Source of the DNA: Anaerolineaceae bacterium UBA6107
Lineage (GTDB): Bacteria; Chloroflexota; Anaerolineae; Anaerolineales; Anaerolineaceae
Direction: 5' to 3'
DNA length: 13,391 bases
NCBI GenBank assembly: GCA_002428455.1
Contig: DIWL01000083.1
Coordinates: 1-13,391 of the forward strand
Of the stretch, positions 7,705-13,339 are shown in pieces (positions within the stretch are counted from its first letter, which is position 1; each line of letters begins with the position of its first letter). The position numbers and the translations under genes were made by a program. The notes below the pieces were generated by a model that saw nothing but the letters and a program-made list of their open reading frames with translations, was not told the origin of the DNA and made no database searches.

Positions 7705-7756
7705 CTAAGCGAACCACCACCGCGGCTCCGATACACCTAAGACGTTCGCTTAGGTG
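7705..7756 (-). promoter_or_regulatory. Copy 3 leader with two mutually exclusive hairpins
   Basis: Hairpin 1 pairs CACCTAAG (7734-7741) with CTTAGGTG (7749-7756), 8 bp with a 7-base loop. Hairpin 2 pairs CTAAGCGAAC (7705-7714) with GTTCGCTTAG (7744-7753), a perfect 10 bp. They share the segment 7744-7756, so only one can form. The region lies right after the expected transcription start near 7766. Between the arms, CCGCGGCTCCGAT (7720-7732) resembles box B of the copy 2 and 4 leaders, at a similar distance from the -10. This is attenuator- or switch-like, but no ligand or U-tract is evident. Confidence 0.45.
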
Positions 7757-7772
7757 GTAAAGATCCAATTCC

Positions 7773-7801
7773 ATTATAGCGAGACGTGGTTGTGAATTCA
7801 A
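7773..7801 (-). promoter_or_regulatory. Sigma70-type promoter for copy 3
   Basis: On the minus strand TTGAAT (7796-7801), a 17-bp spacer and a perfect TATAAT (7773-7778). The expected start near 7766 gives a leader of about 150 bases, close to that of copy 2. Confidence 0.6.
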
Positions 7802-7854
7802 TCTGCCGTAAATTCAAGAGAATGGTGATTGTATAATGGAGAATCAGCCGGCCG

Positions 7855-7947
7855 CCGGGTTGATCCGGATCCACGGTGATGGATGGTCTGCCCACGCGGT
7901 TGCGATGCGATTATTAATGCGGGCAACGATGTGGTAACCAGATTATG
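7855..7947 (-). repeat. Apparently decayed copy of the leader element and promoter
   Basis: Box A (7855-7872) is identical to the copies upstream of copies 2 and 4. GGTGATGG follows at 7876-7883 as in the 9286 copy. Box B is ACGCGGTTGCGATG (7894-7907). In register, the -10 is CATAAT (7942-7947) and the sequence 17 bases further is TCAAAT, a poor -35. The intergenic stretch 7615-8011 (397 bases) therefore holds, from the gene outward, the structured leader, the good promoter, this element and the copy 4 terminator. No gene is visible in it. Confidence 0.5.
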
Positions 7948-7972
7948 TTAAAGTTGCACGAGTTATTTGAAA

Positions 7973-7995
7973 GGGGCAGGTGTTGAGCCTGCCCC
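7973..7995 (-). terminator. Hairpin terminator candidate after copy 4
   Basis: A perfect 8-bp stem (GGGGCAGG / CCTGCCCC) with a 7-base loop, 16 bases past the copy 4 stop. The following minus-strand TTTCAAATAAC is a weak U-tract, and TTTCAAAT also follows the copy 5 hairpin. Confidence 0.6.
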
Positions 7996-8011
7996 ATCTT
8001 GTTTGGGGTCG

Positions 8012-9232
8012 TTATTGTGGCGGTTTGATCCCTTCAAATTCTGAGAGCGGGACAAACTCGATCTCGTTATAGTTGATCACCTTCACGCCATCCATGTCAC
8101 GTTCCACCTCTGCCATCGCCCCGGTTGGCAGGTATGATAACTTCGCCCAGTCCACCACGAACGGAGCCTTATCTGTTATGTATTTTAAGTGTGTCAGTCC
8201 TATGTAACCGCTTTCAATATCATCAGGGAAACCTATCACGCCCCATTCTGCCAGACCATTTACTTTTTGGTATGCATCCGGGGCATCCACTGTCACTTCC
8301 ATCGTGTTCCAGCCGGTGGGATCCCATGCAGTACTCTCATACCAATCGGTCCAATGTACCTCCACACCATCCCGAATGAAAAGCACGCCGGAATAATTAC
8401 CGCTATAAATAAAATAGACGCCGTCATACCAGACATTCGAGCTCCAAATGGGATCGGGGTAACCTCCAATGATGATCCCCTGGTACTGGTTTACATCGGT
8501 TTTCCCTTTCATCCTGGCACTCACCACATAATCATCCAAGAAGAGCTCTTTTTGCATTGCGCTGGAATAGGAATTATATGAACCTTTCGTTTTCAGGTAG
8601 CCGGGGTCCACGCGGAACCAATCCCCGTTGATGGGATACCATTTTTTCAGGTTCAGGTCAAAGGTTGAATTGAAACCCTTTGAAAGCACACCGAAACCGT
8701 AGTAATCGGAGTAGTACCAGGTGGTACCCACCTTGGCCCCCACCCGCCAAATATAATCTCCGTAACTCCAGTTGTAATACTCATATGCCTTCAGCTTGGT
8801 ATCCGGTTTTAGCCAGCAATATCCCGGGATGTCATTGCAGTCCCCCGCCCCCTTAAAGGTGTACACCAGGCCGTCTGACCACCAGTAGCGTAGTTCGATC
8901 TTATATTTGGTTGCACCGGGCGTCTGGGTGAACCAGAATTTCGGCGTCTTGGAGAAGACCCATTCGTTTACCGGCGAGTATGGTTCACCCTGTGTACTGA
9001 TCACGCCTTGCGGGGTAATCTCATCACTCTGCCGCAGGGTATAGCCGCTCACGTCATGCCGCTCACCCGTACCACCCGGGATGGCGGACGGGGCTATCTC
9101 CAATACCAGGTCGCCGTCTTCGTCCATCTCTCCCACCTGCGGGAGGCCGGTTTGGGCTCCCACCGTGGTAATCGTGAGAGACAGGATCAACACAGCTACA
9201 AATACAGTCATCAATAATTTCGAGCCTTTCAT
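8012..9232 (-). CDS. Copy 4: secreted Fn3-like plus LamG-like jelly-roll protein
   Basis: A 406-residue protein, the longest of the seven, of unknown function. The signal peptide covers about 1-26 (LSLTITTVGA|QT). The linker (27-85) is homologous to that of copy 1 and has a degenerate calcium-loop-like DEDGDLVLE (37-45). The Fn3-like domain (about 86-184) has a widened cysteine pair Cys132/Cys139. The jelly-roll (about 186-367) shows GFNSTF, GDW, GWNTM, VNG, GYIGLTH and FVVDW. A 38-residue acidic tail follows. With copies 5 and 6 it forms the second subfamily (GLT in place of VGIGM; W..GVYF in place of GYxFxY). GGAGGATGCG precedes the ATG. It has its own promoter, leader element and terminator. 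Confidence 0.9.
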   Translation of the reverse strand: MKGSKLLMTVFVAVLILSLTITTVGAQTGLPQVGEMDEDGDLVLEIAPSAIPGGTGERHDVSGYTLRQSDEITPQGVISTQGEPYSPVNEWVFSKTPKFWFTQTPGATKYKIELRYWWSDGLVYTFKGAGDCNDIPGYCWLKPDTKLKAYEYYNWSYGDYIWRVGAKVGTTWYYSDYYGFGVLSKGFNSTFDLNLKKWYPINGDWFRVDPGYLKTKGSYNSYSSAMQKELFLDDYVVSARMKGKTDVNQYQGIIIGGYPDPIWSSNVWYDGVYFIYSGNYSGVLFIRDGVEVHWTDWYESTAWDPTGWNTMEVTVDAPDAYQKVNGLAEWGVIGFPDDIESGYIGLTHLKYITDKAPFVVDWAKLSYLPTGAMAEVERDMDGVKVINYNEIEFVPLSEFEGIKPPQ

Positions 9233-9243
9233 CGCATCCTCCT

Positions 9244-9260
9244 GCAGGTGTTAAACCTGC
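9244..9260 (-). other. Hairpin abutting the copy 4 ribosome site
   Basis: GCAGGT (9244-9249) pairs with ACCTGC (9255-9260) over a 5-base loop. It sits one base upstream of the GGAGG ribosome site (9238-9242) and overlaps the palindrome CCTGCAGG (9241-9248), which could instead pair over part of the ribosome site. Confidence 0.4.
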
Positions 9261-9285
9261 GAATAAGCCCCGGCGCATCAGCACA

Positions 9286-9337
9286 CCGGGTTGATCCGGA
9301 TCCGCGGTGATGGAAGGTCTAACCCGCGGCTGCGATG
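9286..9337 (-). promoter_or_regulatory. Leader element upstream of copy 4 (boxes A and B)
   Basis: Box A is 9286-9303 (with the GATCCGGATC palindrome) and box B is CCGCGGCTGCGATG at 9324-9337, starting 36 bases after the -10 hexamer. In this copy CGGGTT (9287-9292) can also pair with AACCCG (9321-9326) around CCGCGG, giving a longer folded leader. The intergenic stretch 9233-9574 (342 bases) holds this element, the promoter and the copy 5 terminator, and no gene. Confidence 0.5.
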
Positions 9338-9372
9338 ACAATCACGATGTGTGCTTTGATGTGGATAATTAG

Positions 9373-9401
9373 ATTATATAGAGTTGCAAAGGCAAAATCA
9401 A
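9373..9401 (-). promoter_or_regulatory. Sigma70-type promoter for copy 4
   Basis: On the minus strand TTGATT (9396-9401), a 17-bp spacer and a perfect TATAAT (9373-9378). The expected start near 9366 gives a leader of about 134 bases. Confidence 0.6.
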
Positions 9402-9488
9402 TCAGTGAATTGACGAGAATGGAGAACAGAGAGTTGAGAATAGTCAAGCCAGGAAAGCAGAAGATTGTAAATTGACTCGCAATTTGAA

Positions 9489-9519
9489 ATCAGGGGCAGG
9501 CTCATCACCTGCCCCTGAT
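9489..9519 (-). terminator. Hairpin terminator candidate after copy 5
   Basis: A perfect 12-bp stem (ATCAGGGGCAGG / CCTGCCCCTGAT) with a 7-base loop, 55 bases past the copy 5 stop. The next minus-strand bases are TTTCAAATTGCG, a weak U-tract. It would end a possible copy 7-6-5 transcript. Confidence 0.65.
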
Positions 9520-9574
9520 CGGCGCAGAATTAGGATGTATTCCGCCCCCCGTAATTACTCTAAATACTTCTGAA

Positions 9575-10594
9575 CTAAGGGGTGTCCACCTCCAGTTTTA
9601 CCCAGTCCACCAGCATCTTCTCGCTCTCGACGTCATAACGGTACTGGGTCAAGCCCACATATCCATAGCCTTCGACCGAAGGATGGGTCAGGTTCATACA
9701 CGCAACCCCATTCACTTCCACGTACATGGTATCCAGTTCCGTCGTCACCTCGATTTCGTTCCACCCGTTAGGGACGATGGAGGAACATTCGCGCCAGCCA
9801 ATCCCGCCGGTTAGTACCCCATTTTCCCATACAAAGATTGCAGCTTGCTTGTTGTTGCGGTAAACAAAATAGTTGCCCCAAGACCAGACCTGTTTCTGAC
9901 CGATTTCAGACCCATCAGTCAGATGTCCATTGCCATTGATGATGACTCCACCATAATGATTCGGATTTACAGATTTGAGTTTCATCATGGTGGTGTAGGT
10001 GAAATTCTCCATGATGCGTTTCTTATACAGTGTGCTGGTGTACTCCCCGGCGATGCCGTTGTTTTTCAGCCTCCCCGCCGAAGTCAGCAGCCAGTCCCCG
10101 TTCAGGTCCACCCAGCCTTTCTTGTCCGCGGTGAACTGGGAATTAAACCCCGGTGTTCCGAGGAAGAAATCCACATAACCACTGGCCGGAACCCATACAC
10201 CGGGAGCCTCCTTGGCTTCAACTATCCACTGATAGCGGCCTTTCACTTCGTTTTCATAGGTGACAACCCCGGCAGGCAGGGCGATGTCCGGGGTCAGTTT
10301 ACATTCAAAGTCAAAACATGTGGCGGTGCCTTTATAGGTGTAATAATTGACCGATTCATCATATCCAGAACGCACCTTGATGCGATATTTGGTCACCTCG
10401 CCGTATTGGTAAAAGCGGAAAGTGGGGGTCTTGTCAAAGACCGTTTGCCACTGCTCGGGGTAGATCTGCGCCGGATCATCCAAATCCGGCCTGATACCTT
10501 CATCCGCCGGCGCAGCCGCCCCCGCGCTGGTGAAGGTGAAGGAAAGGATCATAAACAGGGTAATGACGGTTAACAACATTTTTCGTTTTCCCAT
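9575..10594 (-). CDS. Copy 5: secreted Fn3-like plus LamG-like jelly-roll protein
   Basis: A 339-residue protein of unknown function. The signal peptide covers about 1-26 (ILSFTFTSAGA|AA) with almost no linker. The Fn3-like domain (about 43-147) holds Cys93/Cys98 (CFDFEC). The jelly-roll (about 149-336) shows GFNSQF, GDW, GWNEI, EVNG, GYVGLTQ and EKMLVDW and runs to the C-terminus. Two more cysteines (270 and 299) could form a second disulfide. It is closest to copy 6: both have GRLKN/GQLKN, EYTS, FTY and EKMLVDW at matching places. AGGAGA precedes the ATG. The copy 6 stop is only 40 bases upstream with no hairpin between, so the two are probably co-transcribed. Confidence 0.9.
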   Translation of the reverse strand: MGKRKMLLTVITLFMILSFTFTSAGAAAPADEGIRPDLDDPAQIYPEQWQTVFDKTPTFRFYQYGEVTKYRIKVRSGYDESVNYYTYKGTATCFDFECKLTPDIALPAGVVTYENEVKGRYQWIVEAKEAPGVWVPASGYVDFFLGTPGFNSQFTADKKGWVDLNGDWLLTSAGRLKNNGIAGEYTSTLYKKRIMENFTYTTMMKLKSVNPNHYGGVIINGNGHLTDGSEIGQKQVWSWGNYFVYRNNKQAAIFVWENGVLTGGIGWRECSSIVPNGWNEIEVTTELDTMYVEVNGVACMNLTHPSVEGYGYVGLTQYRYDVESEKMLVDWVKLEVDTP

Positions 10595-10634
10595 GATTTT
10601 CTCCTATTGGCTCATGACATTTTGGAAACAGTCT

Positions 10635-11666
10635 TTATGGGATGTTCAGCAATTCCAGCGTCGCCCAATCCACCAGCATTTTTTCCGGCACATTTGCGCG
10701 GCTGACGTGGGTAAGTCCCACAAAACTGTCGTACACCAGGATATTGTGCACAGGATCCGAGAATGTCTTCCAGTACACATCGTTGATGTACACCAGCATA
10801 TTGCCCTCCACCACCGTGACCTTGAGTGTGTTCCAGCCATCTGGAACGATTGCATCAACGGTTTCACACACAGCTGTGGAGTCGACAAATTCCCCGATCC
10901 AATATTCGAAGATGCACGCCTCCTTGTCATTGCGGATCAGGACATACACGCCGTTCGCCCAGATCTGCGCGCCTACCAGAGTTCGCGGGCCCCCACTCAC
11001 AATGATTCCCCCGGCCTGGTGGTCAGTTTCTGTATAATCGTGCTCTGATTTGAGTTTGAACCTGGCCTCATACGTGAAATCCTCGGTGATCAAATGCTGG
11101 TGCGCCACGCTGGTATATTCATTGAATTTGCCAGTGTTCTTCAATTGCCCCTTGGTAAGCCACACCCACGTGCCGTAAATGTCCTGCCAGTTCTTCTTGT
11201 CTGTAGTGAACTGGGAATCAAAACCCGTTGTAACGACCGCAAAAGATTTAGTGGGATCCTGCGGCGGTGTCCAGGCCCCCACCCCGATCTTCGCCTGCAC
11301 GGTCCAGCGGTACGAACCCTTGCCCTGCACCAGGCCGTATTTCCCCGTCAAGGGCGTGGTTGGCGTCAGGCTGCACTCTGATGCTGAACAAACGGCATTA
11401 CCCTTGAATGTGTAATAAGGGGTGCCATCGTACCTGGTCACCGTGATCTTGTACTTGGTCACGCTCTCATACTGGGTGAACCTGAAGGTAGGCAGCTTGG
11501 TAAAAATGTACCCGGCCGGGTAGATCGGATTCGGATCATCTACCAGGATCTCCGGTTCGACCTCACCGGCTTCCGGCAGACCGGCCTGCGCTCCGACGGT
11601 TGTGAAAGTGAAAGAAAGGATCATCAACACTGCGAGCGCGGAAATGGCAAATTTGAACCTGGTCAT
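10635..11666 (-). CDS. Copy 6: secreted Fn3-like plus LamG-like jelly-roll protein
   Basis: A 343-residue protein of unknown function from the ATG at 11666, which has AAGGAG seven bases upstream. A TTG at 11684 would add six residues but contains that ribosome site inside it. The signal peptide covers about 1-26 (ILSFTFTTVGA|QA), followed by an acidic linker (27-46). The Fn3-like domain (about 47-146) holds Cys93/Cys98 (CSASEC). The jelly-roll (about 148-340) shows GFDSQF, GTW, GWNTL, YIND, FVGLTH and EKMLVDW. Extra cysteines 251 and 267 lie close to each other in the jelly-roll and are not in the same places as those of copy 5. It is the sister of copy 5 in the second subfamily. It lies 78 bases after copy 7, without an evident terminator between them. 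Confidence 0.9.
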   Translation of the reverse strand: MTRFKFAISALAVLMILSFTFTTVGAQAGLPEAGEVEPEILVDDPNPIYPAGYIFTKLPTFRFTQYESVTKYKITVTRYDGTPYYTFKGNAVCSASECSLTPTTPLTGKYGLVQGKGSYRWTVQAKIGVGAWTPPQDPTKSFAVVTTGFDSQFTTDKKNWQDIYGTWVWLTKGQLKNTGKFNEYTSVAHQHLITEDFTYEARFKLKSEHDYTETDHQAGGIIVSGGPRTLVGAQIWANGVYVLIRNDKEACIFEYWIGEFVDSTAVCETVDAIVPDGWNTLKVTVVEGNMLVYINDVYWKTFSDPVHNILVYDSFVGLTHVSRANVPEKMLVDWATLELLNIP

Positions 11667-11744
11667 GCGCTTCTCCTTTATCAAATCATTAAACTAAACA
11701 CTACATCGGATCATTACAGTCAACCCATTGAATGCATTCCAGAT

Positions 11745-12797
11745 TTACTGACCTGGTTCTCCCATCGGATATGGCAAATCGTCCACATATTCCAATTCCG
11801 CCCAATCCACGTAAAGCGGTGAAGCGATGGGATTGGAATCATCCGCCCCGATTCCCACCCATCCCTGAGGAGGTAGATTCTCGTCGTAAGCTTTACCCAG
11901 GTACTGCTCATTGATCCACACGTAAATAAAGCTGTCGCGCACAAAAACTGTGATCCTGTTCCATTTATACGGCACCACGGCTGGGGTGATCTCATTGGTG
12001 TTGGGGATTAACTGAGTCTCAGCACCGTTCAACCTCTTCTTGACGAACCAGTACCCCAGGTTGCTGTAACCGATCATGTATCCATCATCCCAACCGCTAT
12101 CCAAAATGTTGCCGGTTCCGTTATACGGGTATCCATTCACAATTACATAATTTCCCTTCCCAAACTCCCCCTTGCGTTTCATCCTCACCTCGAACTTGTA
12201 TCCTTTCGTGACCTGGTGTTTATAAAGGACACTCAAGAATTTATCCGGCTTTGTCTGTGTTAGCAGGTAACCCGGATCCACGATAGACCAGGTCCCTTTT
12301 ATGGGCAGCCACTTACCCAATGCGGTGAAGGCGGAATCAAATCCGGGGGTCATGACCTTAAAATAAGCCTTATCAGAAGGCAGAGACCAGTCATCACCGG
12401 TCTTCGCTTGAACAACCCAGTAATATAATCCCTTAGTCTCGGTGATATCCACGTACTTTAAAGTTGTTGTTGGATCGAACCAGCATTTTGATAGAACACA
12501 GGTTGGTTTGCCCTTAAACGAATACACCAACGTGTTCTTGTTAAAATTCCACACATCTATCCGGTACTTCATCGTGTCCGTGTGTGTTGCAGCCTGTGAA
12601 AAATAGAACCGGGGAGTATTATCGAAAACCATTTCGCCCCCGATCGGGTTGATCGGGAGCGTTGCAGGTCCCGCGTCCACCTCCACCGGGGCATCCGCCG
12701 AAACTCGCGGCATTCCGCCCGCAAACGAAGAACTGAAAATGAAAACAAGAACGAATAAAATACTGACAATGATCAAGCTGATGCGTGATTTGGTCAT
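11745..12797 (-). CDS. Copy 7: secreted Fn3-like plus LamG-like jelly-roll protein
   Basis: A 350-residue protein of unknown function, first of the seven in transcription order. The signal peptide covers about 1-26 (FIFSSSFA|GG), less like the LSFTFTTVGA type of the others. The Fn3-like domain (about 46-149) holds Cys100/Cys105 (CVLSKC). The jelly-roll (about 152-336) shows GFDSAF, GTW, KWNRI, WINE, VGIGA and SPLYVDW. A short proline-rich tail (PYPMGEPGQ) ends it. It groups with the protease tail and copies 1-3, although copies 4-6 lie between them. GGGAGG stands seven bases before the ATG. A promoter at 13072-13101 could drive copies 7, 6 and 5 together. Confidence 0.9.
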   Translation of the reverse strand: MTKSRISLIIVSILFVLVFIFSSSFAGGMPRVSADAPVEVDAGPATLPINPIGGEMVFDNTPRFYFSQAATHTDTMKYRIDVWNFNKNTLVYSFKGKPTCVLSKCWFDPTTTLKYVDITETKGLYYWVVQAKTGDDWSLPSDKAYFKVMTPGFDSAFTALGKWLPIKGTWSIVDPGYLLTQTKPDKFLSVLYKHQVTKGYKFEVRMKRKGEFGKGNYVIVNGYPYNGTGNILDSGWDDGYMIGYSNLGYWFVKKRLNGAETQLIPNTNEITPAVVPYKWNRITVFVRDSFIYVWINEQYLGKAYDENLPPQGWVGIGADDSNPIASPLYVDWAELEYVDDLPYPMGEPGQ

Positions 12798-12809
12798 CTG
12801 TATCCTCCC

Positions 12810-12827
12810 GGCAGAGTGGGGGCTGCC
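12810..12827 (-). other. Hairpin abutting the copy 7 ribosome site
   Basis: GGCAG (12810-12814) pairs with CTGCC (12823-12827) over an 8-base loop, directly upstream of the GGGAGG ribosome site (12804-12809). The stem is short, but the position matches the hairpins before copies 2 and 4. Confidence 0.35.
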
Positions 12828-13071
12828 TCCCCGCTAGATGAAAGGTGCGATCAACGTGTGATGATCAATGTGACCCGGTCAACCCGGGGATTGTATTCAG
12901 GTTTACTTATCAGTTTGACGATATCCAACTTAAGTGAAGGACTTCCTGTCACACACAAAACCGATATTTAAATTAAAATACGCGATGTCGTGAGTCTCTC
13001 CTTACGTTTCACCCTGGTAATGGTTATTTCAGGCTCTGTTACATCAATTAATTATTACGGATAACAAAAAT

Positions 13072-13101
13072 ATTATACAAAAAAATAACTGGAAAATACA
13101 A
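13072..13101 (-). promoter_or_regulatory. Sigma70-type promoter for copy 7
   Basis: On the minus strand TTGTAT (13096-13101), an 18-bp spacer and a perfect TATAAT (13072-13077) in A/T-rich DNA. The expected start near 13065 gives a long leader of about 265 bases. Between 12828 and 13065 I see no gene; a stretch at about 12868-12890 weakly resembles box A inverted. The region 12798-13326 is a divergent promoter region. Confidence 0.5.
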
Positions 13102-13190
13102 GTCACTTTCGGAAATCACCGCTTGTATCCGGTTAATAAGTCTACTCACCTGCTGTTGTTAAAAAACCCGCCCTCTTAAATCACTTACAT

Positions 13191-13219
13191 TTGACATTCT
13201 CTTCACATTCCGCTATGAT
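13191..13219 (+). promoter_or_regulatory. Sigma70-type promoter for the plus-strand gene
   Basis: TTGACA (13191-13196), a 17-bp spacer and TATGAT (13214-13219), the best -35 of the window. The expected start near 13226 gives a leader of about 100 bases. It diverges from the copy 7 promoter, whose -35 ends 89 bases away. Confidence 0.7.
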
Positions 13220-13246
13220 TATGCCAATTCCTGAAGAAAGGTATAC

Positions 13247-13339
13247 ATGCATTACCTGTCAGAGATTGCCAAGGGGTATTTCTTACCAAGGGGTATTTCT
13301 TCACGCCCCGAGCCGGAGGATATGCCATGTTTTATTTAA
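13247..13339 (+). CDS. Possible 30-residue leader peptide overlapping the next gene
   Basis: An ATG with AGAAAGG five bases upstream opens a 30-codon frame (MHYLSEIAKG... ending DMPCFI) whose TAA at 13337-13339 lies 10 bases inside the following gene. This geometry suits translational coupling. The peptide has no hydrophobic segment or known motif. It spans the direct repeat at 13269-13301, which is read in two frames because its period is 17. The frame may also be chance. Confidence 0.3.
   Translation: MHYLSEIAKGYFLPRGISSRPEPEDMPCFI
13269..13301 (+). repeat. Tandem direct repeat, 16-base unit with 17-base period
   Basis: CCAAGGGGTATTTCTT occurs at 13269-13284 and again at 13286-13301, identical, separated by one A. 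It lies in the transcribed leader between the promoter and the GGAGGA ribosome site of the plus-strand gene. It looks like a recent duplication or a double protein-binding site. Confidence 0.85.

Noticed and set aside
7832..7837. Plus-strand TATAAT upstream of copy 3
   Set aside because: There is no -35 at the right distance and no plus-strand gene downstream.
6300..9303. CRISPR array or insertion-sequence ends as an explanation of the intergenic repeats
   Set aside because: The repeats are over 1.4 kb apart with whole genes between them, and no transposase, Cas gene or target-site duplication is visible.
9286..9337. Resemblance of box A to the thiamine pyrophosphate riboswitch core (GATCCGGAT)
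   Set aside because: The CUGAGA box and the rest of the conserved core are missing, and the genes are not thiamine-related.
9845..10573. A 242-codon plus-strand frame opposite copy 5
   Set aside because: It is a shadow of copy 5, with no ribosome site and no recognisable motif.
11667..11684. Longer N-terminus of copy 6 from a TTG at 11684
   Set aside because: The ribosome site AAGGAG for the ATG at 11666 lies within this extension.
12868..12890. Weak inverted copy of box A in the copy 7 leader (CCGGGTTGACCGGGTC on the minus strand)
   Set aside because: It is inverted relative to the other three, lacks the GATCCGGATC palindrome and has no box B nearby.
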